The notes under the pieces are model-generated. The model ran no database searches. It saw only the letters and a program-made list of their open reading frames with translations, and had not been told where the DNA came from. This document shows, piece by piece, positions 54,869 to 64,000 of a stretch of DNA of 64,000 nucleotides (position 1 is the stretch's first letter; each line of letters starts with the position of its first letter). A program made the position numbers and the translations under genes. This stretch comes from Thermoleophilia bacterium. Its GTDB lineage: Bacteria; Actinomycetota; Thermoleophilia; Miltoncostaeales; Miltoncostaeaceae. The stretch is taken from positions 1-64,000 of the forward strand of contig JADLHW010000028.1 in assembly GCA_020848615.1 (NCBI GenBank). Direction: 5' to 3'.

Positions 54869-55189
54869 GTGAGCGGTGCGATCTCGGTGCTGGTGAGCGG
54901 CAGGGCCGCGCTGGTGGTGGTGAGTGGCCATCCGAGCGCCGGCCAGGCGCAGCAGGTGGGGGAGCGCGTCGGGCTGATGCTGCACCTGGGGATGTCGGTG
55001 ACCGTCGAGCTCACCGGCCTGGAGATCTGCACCTCCCCGGTGCTGGAGGCCCTGGTGCGGGCGCGGCAGCGGGCGAACCACGACGGATCGGACCTCACGA
55101 TCGCCGAGCCGGGGCCCGGCGCGCCCCGGCACGTCGTCAACCTCCTGGCCCTGGTCGGTCTCACCGGAACCCTCACGCCGCCGTCCTAG
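54869..55189 (+). CDS. Divergent STAS-like protein
   Basis: Protein of 106 residues with the strand-helix order of STAS anti-sigma antagonists. The loop that normally reads D-S-x-G is ICTS56PVLEAL, so Ser56 is kept but the preceding Asp and following Gly are lost. It could be an alternative antagonist or a member locked in one state. GTG 54869 has GGGAGG 8 bases upstream, and the promoter is an exact match to the sigma-B-type consensus, placing it inside the regulon it might control. Confidence 0.6.
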   Translation: MSGAISVLVSGRAALVVVSGHPSAGQAQQVGERVGLMLHLGMSVTVELTGLEICTSPVLEALVRARQRANHDGSDLTIAEPGPGAPRHVVNLLALVGLTGTLTPPS

Positions 55190-55298
55190 GCGCGGCCGGC
55201 CGGGGGCCCGGGTTGACGAACCACCCCGGCGTGGGCCGGCGGGCGTGGGGTCCCCACGTACGGGGCGCGCTCCCGGGCGACCCGGGGCGCGCCCGCGG

Positions 55299-55700
55299 TC
55301 ACGTGCGCGACTTCGCCTGCTGCGCGCGGGCGATGGACCGCGCGAGATCCGCCTTGGACATGCGGCTCCGGCCCGGCACGTCCAGACGGCGGGCCCGCTC
55401 GTACAGCTCCTGGCGGGTGGAGCCCTCGTAGTCGACCCCGCCGAAGGTCTCGCCCTCCCCGCGCCGGGCCGCTTCCCCGCCTCGCGCCGCGCGCGGGTCG
55501 CTCGGGCCCGGCTCGTCCTTCGGCTCCCAGCGGTCGTCCACCCGCTCGTGGGTGTGCTTCAGCGCGGCCCACGCCGTCCGGTGGGCGCGCTCACCCTCCC
55601 CGTAGGTCTCGACCGCGCTGTCGTGCGCCTTCACCCACGTGCGCCTGGCCTTCTCGCCGGAGCGCCGCAGCGTGGAGGGCAGTTCCTCGCTCCCGGGCAC
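55299..55700 (-). CDS. ChaB / Rho-N-domain stress protein
   Basis: Protein of 133 residues. Residues 1-60 match ChaB: ELPSTLRRSGEKARRTWVKA, HDSAVETYGEGERAHRTAWA and a following LKHTHERV helix. After an acidic, Arg-rich linker, the last 35 residues (TRQELYERARRLDVPGRS, RMSKADLARSIA) are like the Rho N-terminal SAP-type module. GTG 55700 has GGAGG 7 bases upstream. A sigma-B-type promoter with a 14-base spacer lies above it. ChaB/Rho-N proteins are frequent in actinobacterial stress clusters; the role is unknown. Confidence 0.8.
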   Translation of the reverse strand: MPGSEELPSTLRRSGEKARRTWVKAHDSAVETYGEGERAHRTAWAALKHTHERVDDRWEPKDEPGPSDPRAARGGEAARRGEGETFGGVDYEGSTRQELYERARRLDVPGRSRMSKADLARSIARAQQAKSRT

Positions 55701-55736
55701 CGCGTCACCTCCATGGTCGCCTCGATGCGGCACGGC

Positions 55737-55762
55737 GTCCCCGCAAACCGCGGCCCGCAAAC
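55737..55762 (-). promoter_or_regulatory. Possible sigma-B-type promoter of the ChaB gene
   Basis: Minus strand GTTTGC, 14 bases, GGGGAC. Confidence 0.45.
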
Positions 55763-55840
55763 CGCGCCCCCGGCGGCCTTCCGTCACGGTCCCCGGACCC
55801 CGTGACCGGCCCCCGACGGTCCACGGGAACCGTGCCGGGG

Positions 55841-55865
55841 GTTGCCCGGGGGGCGGGCGGGGAAC
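55841..55865 (+). promoter_or_regulatory. Sigma-B-type promoter
   Basis: GTTGCC, 13 bases, GGGAAC, ending 9 bases before ATG 55875. Confidence 0.7.
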
Positions 55866-55874
55866 CCCGGTGGC

Positions 55875-56444
55875 ATGGAGGAGCACGAACAGGCCGTCGC
55901 CGCGGCTCCCGGGACCCGGCGGCGGCGGGGTGCGGGCGCCGGTCCCCTGGTGCAGGCCCTGTGGCGGTACGAACGCGGCCGGCCGCCGCTGCGCATGCGG
56001 CTGCCGGAGCAGGGCATCGCGGAGGTCGAGGACGCCCAGGGCACCGGTCATCTGGTGGTGCTCGCCGCGCCGCCGCGTTCCCCGCTTCACCCCGCGCGGA
56101 TCGACCCCGCCGCGGTCCGCGCCCTGGAGATGCTCGGGTGGGCGCGCACGTTCCTGGTGTGGCCCAGCGACGACGGACGGCGGGCGCGCATCGTGGGGCC
56201 GTCGCACCGGTGGGCGCCGGCGCGGTGGCAGGGAATGCAGGACGTGGTCGCGCACGCCGGGGGCGGTGAGCTGCGGGTGTGGGCGGTCACCGGTGAGGCC
56301 GGCCGGTCGGCCCTGGGCCTGGTGGCGCCGACCCTGCGCGCCCGGCTGGGGCTCGCCGACGCCCCGTCCGGGGCCCTCGGCGCCCGCGTCCCCGACTTCG
56401 TGCGCACGCTGCGGGAGATCCAGGAGGGCGCGCCCGTCACCTGA
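55875..56444 (+). CDS. 189-residue protein, unknown, leaderless
   Basis: Protein of 189 residues without signal peptide, membrane segment or cysteine. After a basic N-terminal stretch it has an alternating strand/helix pattern: GPLVQALWRYERGRPPLRM, LGWARTFLVWPSDDGRRARI and GGELRVWAVTGEAG. It ends in RVPDFVRTLREIQEG. I do not recognise the family. ATG 55875 stands 9 bases after a GGGAAC -10 with no ribosome site, so the start is set by the promoter. Confidence 0.65.
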   Translation: MEEHEQAVAAAPGTRRRRGAGAGPLVQALWRYERGRPPLRMRLPEQGIAEVEDAQGTGHLVVLAAPPRSPLHPARIDPAAVRALEMLGWARTFLVWPSDDGRRARIVGPSHRWAPARWQGMQDVVAHAGGGELRVWAVTGEAGRSALGLVAPTLRARLGLADAPSGALGARVPDFVRTLREIQEGAPVT

Positions 56445-56484
56445 GCCCCGGCGGGTCAGGAGCGGGGCTCGCCCCCCGGCGGGG

Positions 56485-56661
56485 TCACGAGCGCCGCCTG
56501 CCGCCGACCGACGGCGTGCCGAAGGCCGGGGGATCCGAGCTGGGGAACGATTCCTCCGACGCCTCGTCCACCTCGTCGTGGGCGTCCTCCTGCCGCGGCG
56601 AGGCCTCCGGGGTGCGCTCGCGGTCGCCGTCGTCCTGCCCCTGCCTGGTGCCGGTGGTCAC
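56485..56661 (-). CDS. Small acidic stress peptide with SEESFPSSDPPA motif
   Basis: Protein of 58 residues, strongly acidic and Glu/Asp/Gln-rich at first, then DEASEESFPSSDPPAFGTP. The SEESFPASDPP-type motif recurs in short proteins of many bacteria, mostly of unknown function and often near stress genes. GTG 56661 has AGGAGG 6 bases upstream; a start at 56709 would run into the promoter. It is transcribed from a sigma-B-type promoter back-to-back with the TspO promoter. Confidence 0.7.
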   Translation of the reverse strand: MTTGTRQGQDDGDRERTPEASPRQEDAHDEVDEASEESFPSSDPPAFGTPSVGGRRRS

Positions 56662-56692
56662 GGTCGCCTCCTGTCGTGGTGCCACGTTCCGG

Positions 56693-56718
56693 GTTCCCGT
56701 TCCGCGCACGCCCGTAAC
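56693..56718 (-). promoter_or_regulatory. Sigma-B-type promoter, 14-base spacer
   Basis: Minus strand GTTACG, 14 bases, GGGAAC. Confidence 0.5.
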
Positions 56719-56734
56719 CCCGTCCCGGTGCGCC

Positions 56735-56759
56735 GTTTCGGCCGCACATGGCCGGGAAC
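56735..56759 (+). promoter_or_regulatory. Sigma-B-type promoter
   Basis: GTTTCG, 13 bases, GGGAAC, 33 bases before ATG 56793. Confidence 0.7.
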
Positions 56760-56792
56760 GACGGCGGGACCGGACACGATCGGAGGTGCGTG

Positions 56793-57431
56793 ATGCCGCA
56801 GCGGCGCGCGGGCGAGGTGAGTCCGCGGGAGTTCATCCGGCGGCGGCCCGAGGAGCGCCCCGAGCGGGGGATGGGAGCGGGGCCCGGAGCCCCGGAGACC
56901 GCGGAGCCGACGCGGGACGGGAACACGACGGGAGCGGTGGGGCCCGCGCCCGCGCACCGGCTCGGTACGCCCGGGTCGCTGGCCGTCCTGGCGATCTCCG
57001 TGGCGCTCGTGGGCGTCGTCTCGCTCGTGGGGCGGTCGTGGACGGACACGGGGCCGGGATCCTGGTACGCCGGGCTCGACACCGCGCCGTGGCAGCCCGC
57101 GGGGTGGGCGTTCGGGGTGGTGTGGACCCTGCTGTACGTGCTCATGGCGATCGCCGCCTGGCGGGTGGCGGCGACCGGCCGGACCTCCCGCGGGGTCCGC
57201 GCGGCCCTGGCGTGGTACGGGGTGCAGCTGGCCCTCAACCTGGCGTGGACCGGGGTGTTCTTCGGGCGGGAGTCGCCGTGGGGCGGGATGGTGGTGATCG
57301 TCGCCCTCATCGCCGCGGTGGCGGTGACGATGCGGGAGTTCGCGGCCTGCTCGCGCCCGGCCGCGCTGATGCTGGCGCCGTACCTCGCGTGGGTGGTCTT
57401 CGCCGCCACCCTCAACGGCTACGTGCTGTGA
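56793..57431 (+). CDS. TspO/MBR-family membrane protein with extra N-terminus
   Basis: Membrane protein of 212 residues. The last 160 residues carry the five-helix TspO fold: SWYAGLDTAPWQPAGWAFGV then VWTLLYVLMAIAAWRVA, QLALNLAWTGVFFG and APYLAWVVFAATLNGYVL. TspO proteins bind tetrapyrroles and act in stress and porphyrin handling. An extra 55-residue Arg/Glu/Pro-rich N-terminus precedes it. ATG 56793 has GGAGG 6 bases upstream. It is transcribed from a sigma-B-type promoter and overlaps the convergent STAS gene by 13 bases. Confidence 0.88.
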   Translation: MPQRRAGEVSPREFIRRRPEERPERGMGAGPGAPETAEPTRDGNTTGAVGPAPAHRLGTPGSLAVLAISVALVGVVSLVGRSWTDTGPGSWYAGLDTAPWQPAGWAFGVVWTLLYVLMAIAAWRVAATGRTSRGVRAALAWYGVQLALNLAWTGVFFGRESPWGGMVVIVALIAAVAVTMREFAACSRPAALMLAPYLAWVVFAATLNGYVL

Positions 57432-57747
57432 TCCGGCGGAGCCAGGTGGACGTCCAGGCCCGTGAGCTCCAGCAGTTCCGCGACGAACCCGTCGCGCGGC
57501 ACCGACACGCGCAGGCGGGTGCCCGCGGCGCGGGCGTCCTGCAGGAGGATCACGAGGATCCGCAGGCCCGCGCTGTCCAGGTAGCGGACCGCCCCGAGGT
57601 CCAGGACCGCCGCCGCGGCGCCCCGGATGTGGCCGGCGCAGGCGCGCTGCACCTCCTCCGCGTTGGATGCGTCGACCTCCCCGGACACCGTGACGGTCAC
57701 CGTGTCCCCGTGGCCCCGTTCGGCCCGGATGCTCGCCAGCGGCTCGG

Positions 57748-57751
<4 letters not shown>
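57419..57751 (-). CDS. STAS-domain anti-sigma factor antagonist
   Basis: Protein of 110 residues with a full STAS domain: TVTVSGEVDASNAEEVQRA, then LDLGAVRYLDS60AGLRILV with Ser60 at the phosphorylation site, and a C-terminal ELLELTGLD helix. Its ATG overlaps the stop of the large phosphatase/kinase gene (ATGA), so the antagonist and its switch enzyme are made together. That is the natural pair for partner switching. Confidence 0.93.
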
Positions 57752-60873
<3,122 letters not shown>

Positions 60874-60980
60874 CGGTGGGCTGGCGTCCTTTCGTGGACT
60901 GCCGGTCGACCCTACCCGCTCGGCGAGGCGCGGGCGAGGGATCGGTTCCCCCGGTCGTGTCGTCCCGCGACCGCCGGCGG

Positions 60981-61005
60981 ATTGCGCGGCGCCGTCGCGG
61001 GGAAC
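60981..61005 (+). promoter_or_regulatory. Sigma-B-type promoter, weaker -35
   Basis: ATTGCG, 13 bases, GGGAAC, 38 bases before ATG 61044. Confidence 0.55.
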
Positions 61006-61043
61006 ACGCCGCCAAACTCGACCCACCGCGGCGGGAGGACCCC

Positions 61044-61589
61044 ATGAGCGACGACACCGACCGGCACGAACCCGACGACGATGCGGCCCGCATCGGGCCC
61101 GAGGCCTACCCCGACACCACGCGCCTGCCGTCGCTGAGCCGCATCCGCGGCATGGACGTGTGCGACGAGTCCGGAGACCGGGTGGGGAAGGTGAGCGACG
61201 TGTTCCTGGACGCCGACGCGCGGTACGTGCGGTACCTGGTGGTGGGCACCGGGATGATGGGCCGCCGCAGGGGCGCGATCCCCATCGACGAGGTCCGGTA
61301 CGTCGACGACGGCGACGGGGACCCGCGCATCGTGGTGCCGTACAGCCGCGACCACCTGGCGGCGGCGCCCGCCCTGGAAGACGGCGACGAGCTGTCGCCC
61401 GAACGCGAGCACGCGATCTACGACCACTACCGGCGGGCGGGGTACTGGGAGGAGGCGCGCCAGGCGGTCCGGGCCCGGCAGGCGACCCCGGCGCCCACCC
61501 CGGAGGTCGCCCAGGCGGAGGCCGTCGCCGACATGAACCGCCAGGTGCGCCTGGGGCACCGGCCGCGCGTGCGCCGGCTGCAGGACTGA
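61044..61589 (+). CDS. PRC-barrel domain protein
   Basis: Protein of 181 residues. After an acidic start, residues about 30-110 form a PRC-barrel: SRIRGMDVCDESGDRVGKVS then DVFLDADARYVRYLVVGT, and IPIDEVRYVDD followed by RIVVPYSRDHL. The C-terminal part has a helical YDHYRRAGYWEEARQA segment. Such proteins are common in stress islands and may bind RNA or membranes. GGGAGG precedes the ATG. It is expressed from a sigma-B-type promoter. Confidence 0.82.
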   Translation: MSDDTDRHEPDDDAARIGPEAYPDTTRLPSLSRIRGMDVCDESGDRVGKVSDVFLDADARYVRYLVVGTGMMGRRRGAIPIDEVRYVDDGDGDPRIVVPYSRDHLAAAPALEDGDELSPEREHAIYDHYRRAGYWEEARQAVRARQATPAPTPEVAQAEAVADMNRQVRLGHRPRVRRLQD

Positions 61590-61664
61590 AGGGGCCGGGC
61601 GCCGCGCCTGCCGTGCTCGTGCGCGGCCCCCTCGGGCCGGGGGACCCGAGCGGCTCGGCGGCCT

Positions 61665-61680
61665 GCGGCGGTACCGCCGC
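61665..61680. terminator. Perfect 16-base palindrome between convergent genes
   Basis: GCGGCGGTACCGCCGC, 2 bases from the stop of the minus-strand 90-residue gene, with another GC-rich hairpin near 61631-61650. Probable terminators for both directions. Confidence 0.5.
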
Positions 61681-61681
61681 G

Positions 61682-61954
61682 CTACGCCTCCCGGCCGGAC
61701 GCCATGCGCCGGATGCCCTCCACGAGGTGATCCGGCGCAGACGTGGGCAGGTCGTGCCGCTCGAGCTCCGCGACGCATCGGTCGTCGTCGAGCATCCTCC
61801 CCAGGTCGTCCCGGGTGATGCCGAGCGCGCGCAGCGCCCTGCGGAAGGACGTCGCCCGCCCGGGCGGAGGGACGAAGCTCGTCTGGTCGCCGGTCCGGCT
61901 CCGGCGCTGCTTGGCGCGGTGCATGTCGCTCCTCGGGATGAAGGTTCCGGTCAT
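61682..61954 (-). CDS. Small protein behind the ECF sigma gene, possible accessory
   Basis: Protein of 90 residues, basic first half with RAKQRRSRTG, then a helical region SFRRALRALGITRDDLGRML and LERHDLPTSAPDHLVEGIRR. There are no cysteines and no membrane segment. It starts 2 bases after the ECF sigma gene, in one transcript, so it might be a partner or regulator of that factor; it does not look like a known anti-sigma factor. Confidence 0.6.
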   Translation of the reverse strand: MTGTFIPRSDMHRAKQRRSRTGDQTSFVPPPGRATSFRRALRALGITRDDLGRMLDDDRCVAELERHDLPTSAPDHLVEGIRRMASGREA

Positions 61955-61956
61955 GG

Positions 61957-62478
61957 TCACGCCGCCTGGGGGTCGGGTCCGTCCTGCTCGAGCAGCGTGC
62001 GCAGCCGCTCGCGTGCCCGCATCAGCGCGGTCGTGACGGCGGAGATGCTCATGCCCAACGCCTCGGCGATCTCCCGCACGCTCTGGCCCTCTCCGAACCG
62101 CAGCAGGAGCTCGCGGTCGCGGGGGGCGAGCCGGTCGATCGCGCGCCGGACGTGGTCGTGCCAGGCGAGACGCTCGATGAGGTCGGTCGCCCGGGCGTCC
62201 ACCTGCTCCTCCGGCGCCTCGGCCTCGCGGGCCCGTCGCCGCCCGACGCGGGACCGGTGCCGCATGAGGATCAGCGGCACGAACCCGTTGATCCAGGCGT
62301 CGACGGTACCCCGCCGGGGGTCGAACCGGCTCCGCACGCGGAGCACCTCCAGGAAGAGCTCCTGGGTGAGGTCGTCGGCCGTGTGCGGGTCGCGAGTCTG
62401 GCTCAGCAACACCCGGTAGATCCGGTGGATGCGCTGAGCGCTGAAGGGATCGCCGTCCTGCTCGCGTTGTTGACACAT
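61957..62478 (-). CDS. ECF-type sigma factor
   Basis: Protein of 173 residues with sigma region 2 (PHTADDLTQELFLEVLRVRSRF, WINGFVPLILMRHRSR) and region 4 (LAPRDRELLLRFGEGQSVRE, ALGMSISAVTTALMRARERL). Region 3 is absent, as expected for ECF factors. ATG 62478 has GGAGGG 6 bases upstream. An earlier start at 62607 would read through two inverted repeats and is rejected. Those repeats upstream may control it. No standard anti-sigma gene is adjacent; the following 90-residue protein is the only candidate. Confidence 0.88.
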   Translation of the reverse strand: MCQQREQDGDPFSAQRIHRIYRVLLSQTRDPHTADDLTQELFLEVLRVRSRFDPRRGTVDAWINGFVPLILMRHRSRVGRRRAREAEAPEEQVDARATDLIERLAWHDHVRRAIDRLAPRDRELLLRFGEGQSVREIAEALGMSISAVTTALMRARERLRTLLEQDGPDPQAA

Positions 62479-62592
62479 CGCACCCTCCGCCTGTCGTCCT
62501 GTGGCAATCGGGAAGTGCCATACGTTGTTCTCGCGAGGAGACGGGGATGTCACACCCCGCCGGAATGCATGCCGCATCGCGTCCTTCGCGAG

Positions 62593-62610
62593 GATATGCG
62601 CGTGCATATC
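62593..62610. promoter_or_regulatory. Inverted repeat 1 upstream of the ECF sigma gene
   Basis: GATATGC-GCGT-GCATATC, perfect 7-base arms. It is AT-richer than its surroundings and lies between divergent genes. Confidence 0.6.
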
Positions 62611-62613
62611 GCC

Positions 62614-62629
62614 ATGTCACGTGTGACAT
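62614..62629. promoter_or_regulatory. Inverted repeat 2 upstream of the ECF sigma gene
   Basis: ATGTCAC-GT-GTGACAT, perfect 7-base arms, 3 bases after repeat 1. A third ATGTCAC half-site stands at 62547-62553. Confidence 0.6.
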
Positions 62630-62687
62630 TCCCGCGGGATGGCGCGAAGAGACGGATGCAGGGCACACCACGGCACGGAGGTGGCCC

Positions 62688-62939
62688 ATGGGCGCGCATC
62701 AGGTCACGTTGCAGGGGCCCATCCCGGGCAGGATCGTCAGGGTGGGCGCGTACGACACCGGTGTCGCCGAGTTCGACGTCCGGCACGCGCGTGGCGCGGC
62801 GTTCGCGATCGGCGACGCGGTGGTGCTGGGGGGCGGTGGCGACGCCGATCCGCCGGGGCAGCCGGTGCCGCGGCTCCACATCCCGGACGTGGTTCCGGTG
62901 GTGCTGGGCATCGTGCTGAACATCGTCTACGGGCGGTGA
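62688..62939 (+). CDS. 83-residue strand-rich protein, unknown
   Basis: Protein of 83 residues, beta-rich, with GPIPGRIVRVGAYDTGVAEF, FAIGDAVVLGGGG and a hydrophobic C-terminal VVPVVLGIVLNIVYGR. The family is not recognised. ATG 62688 has GGAGGT 7 bases upstream and is followed by a strong hairpin after the stop, both of which support it as a separate gene. It is divergent from the ECF sigma gene, with the two inverted repeats between them. Confidence 0.65.
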   Translation: MGAHQVTLQGPIPGRIVRVGAYDTGVAEFDVRHARGAAFAIGDAVVLGGGGDADPPGQPVPRLHIPDVVPVVLGIVLNIVYGR

Positions 62940-62945
62940 CGGCGC

Positions 62946-62975
62946 GGGGGCCGGGCCATGGAGGGCCCGGCCCCC
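62946..62975 (+). terminator. Strong GC hairpin
   Basis: GGGGGCCGGGCC and its exact complement around a 6-base loop, 7 bases after the 83-residue gene's stop. Confidence 0.7.
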
Positions 62976-63038
62976 GGACGGTTCCGCGGATGGGGGGCGG
63001 GGTACGGGTGGGCACCGGCCCCCGTCCCAGGAGCACCG

Positions 63039-63623
63039 TTGCCGTCGGTCCAGTCCGAACCGCTGCTCGAGTCGCTCAAGCGCATCGCCGCGGTCCTGCG
63101 CGAGGCCGGGGTGGACTTCGCGCTGGGCGGCGGCCTCGCGGCGTGGGCCCGCGGCGGCCCGCCCACCGAGAAGGACATCGACCTGCTCATCCGCGAGGAC
63201 GACGCCCCGCTGGTGCAGGAGCTCGCCCGCGCCGCGGGCCTGCGGGTCGAGGTGCCGCCGGAGGGCTGGCTGGTGAAGGCCTGGGACGGCGACGTCCTCA
63301 TCGACCTCATCCATCACCCCACCGGGTTCCCGGTGGACGACGTGCTCCTCGGCAGGTGCGACGAGATGGTGGTGCACGCCGTCCAGATGCGCGTCATGCG
63401 CGTCGACGATCTGCTCACCAGCAAGCTGCTGGCGCTCACCGAGCACAGCCTCGACCTGGGGCCGCCCCTGCAGATCGCCCGCGCCCTGCGGGAGCAGATC
63501 GACTGGGACGAGCTGTGGCGACGCACCGGCGAGAGCCCGTTCGCGCGGACGTTCTTCACGCTCGTGCGTGAGCTGCGGCTGCTCACCGCCCCGTCGGCCC
63601 CGCGGCCCCTGGAGGTCGCGTGA
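63039..63623 (+). CDS. Nucleotidyltransferase-family protein
   Basis: Protein of 194 residues with a nucleotidyltransferase fold (AbiEii/aminoglycoside-transferase-like): GVDFALGGGLAAWARGG, then TEKDIDLLI with D46 and D48 as metal ligands, and DVLIDLIHH as the third acidic strand. A helical C-terminus follows. TTG 63039 has CAGGAG 6 bases upstream. An ATG at 62958 would lie inside the hairpin and is rejected. The stop overlaps the next gene (GTGA). The substrate is unknown. Confidence 0.75.
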   Translation: MPSVQSEPLLESLKRIAAVLREAGVDFALGGGLAAWARGGPPTEKDIDLLIREDDAPLVQELARAAGLRVEVPPEGWLVKAWDGDVLIDLIHHPTGFPVDDVLLGRCDEMVVHAVQMRVMRVDDLLTSKLLALTEHSLDLGPPLQIARALREQIDWDELWRRTGESPFARTFFTLVRELRLLTAPSAPRPLEVA

Positions 63624-64000
63624 TCCGCGTGGCCGCGGTCGGGGACGTCCACGCCTCCGACGACCGCGAGGACCTCCTGGCCCCCGGCTTCGCGGACCTC
63701 GACGCGCGTGCCGACGTCCTGCTGCTCGCCGGTGACCTCACCCGGCGCGGCACCCGGGAGGAGGCGGACGCGCTGGGGCGGCAGCTGGCGGGGGTCACCA
63801 TCCCGAAGCTCGCCGTGCTCGGGAACCACGACCACCACGCCGGCGACCCGGATGCGGTGGTGGCGGCGCTCGGCGCTCACGGCGTGACGGTGCTGCGCGA
63901 CGCGGCGGTGGTGCTGGAGGTGGACGGTGCCCGCCTGGGGGTGGCGGGCGTGAAGGGCTTCGCCGGGGGATTCGGGCACAACGTGCTCACGGCGTTCGGG
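63620..64000 (+). CDS. Metallophosphoesterase, cut by the window end
   Basis: First 127 residues of a calcineurin-like phosphoesterase, open at the right edge. Motifs: VAAVGDVHAS (Asp-x-His), LLLAGDLTRRG (GD) and VLGNHDHHAG (GNHD), so three of the metal-binding blocks are present; the rest lies outside. GTG 63620 overlaps the stop of the nucleotidyltransferase gene. It is probably a phosphodiesterase or phosphatase in the same transcript. Confidence 0.85.
   Translation, partial: MIRVAAVGDVHASDDREDLLAPGFADLDARADVLLLAGDLTRRGTREEADALGRQLAGVTIPKLAVLGNHDHHAGDPDAVVAALGAHGVTVLRDAAVVLEVDGARLGVAGVKGFAGGFGHNVLTAFG

Noticed and set aside
62958-63038. ATG 62958 as the start of the nucleotidyltransferase gene
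   Set aside because: It lies in the loop of a strong terminator hairpin; TTG 63039 has CAGGAG at the right distance and the fold starts after it.

Overview
The window is about 64 kb of very GC-rich DNA (around 72% on the ordinary 60-base lines I counted). It is densely coding, with many GTG/TTG starts and ATGA/GTGA stop-start overlaps. Codon use, SpoIIE/STAS/sigma-B-type regulators, a PrpE-type acyl-CoA synthetase, soluble transhydrogenase, NADP-type glutamate dehydrogenase and many short stress proteins point to an actinobacterium. A deep lineage such as Thermoleophilia (Solirubrobacterales) is my guess from gene content, not a measurement. I saw no rRNA, tRNA, CRISPR array or insertion sequence.

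Region 1 (0-10 kb) is a nucleoside salvage and uptake block. Adenosine deaminase diverges from a run of HAD phosphatase, cytidine deaminase and thymidine phosphorylase. These are followed by a BMP-family nucleoside-binding lipoprotein, a double ABC ATPase and a permease in which the two usual subunits are fused into one 846-residue protein.

Region 2 (10.0-12.4 kb) is a two-gene cassette of visibly lower GC (58-62% on sampled lines). An uncharacterised helical protein with an R-x6-H (HEPN-like) motif is coupled by a one-base overlap to a 529-residue P-loop ATPase with a helix-hairpin-helix-like C-terminus. It sits between two housekeeping units and looks acquired. It is the best candidate here for an undescribed, possibly defensive, system.

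Region 3 (12.4-37.7 kb) is mostly metabolic: propionyl-CoA synthetase, a TetR/oxidoreductase pair with two matching operators, a TetR/ABC exporter unit, a Gfo/Idh oxidoreductase, glutamate dehydrogenase, a radical SAM/SPASM protein, a glycosyltransferase coupled to an intradiol-dioxygenase-like protein, and soluble transhydrogenase. It also holds a lone gcvP under a tandem glycine riboswitch, an AlkZ-like winged-helix protein, an F420-type oxidoreductase and secreted proteins.

Region 4 (37.7-64 kb) is a general-stress island. It encodes a group 2 sigma factor, a sigma-B/F-type factor, an ECF sigma factor, two SpoIIE-type phosphatases (one fused to an RsbW-like kinase domain), two clear STAS antagonists plus a divergent one, and a GAF-LuxR regulator. 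It also carries many small proteins typical of stress regulons (DUF421, DUF378, ChaB/Rho-N, PRC-barrel, TspO, SRPBCC, a DksA-like coiled coil and an SEESFPSSDPPA peptide). At least a dozen correctly oriented copies of one promoter, GTTTSC-N13-GGGAAC, lie upstream of these genes, including the sigma-B-type gene itself. Several are back-to-back or bidirectional, and several sit so close to the start codon that the transcripts should be leaderless. The picture is a partner-switching network controlling its own neighbourhood.
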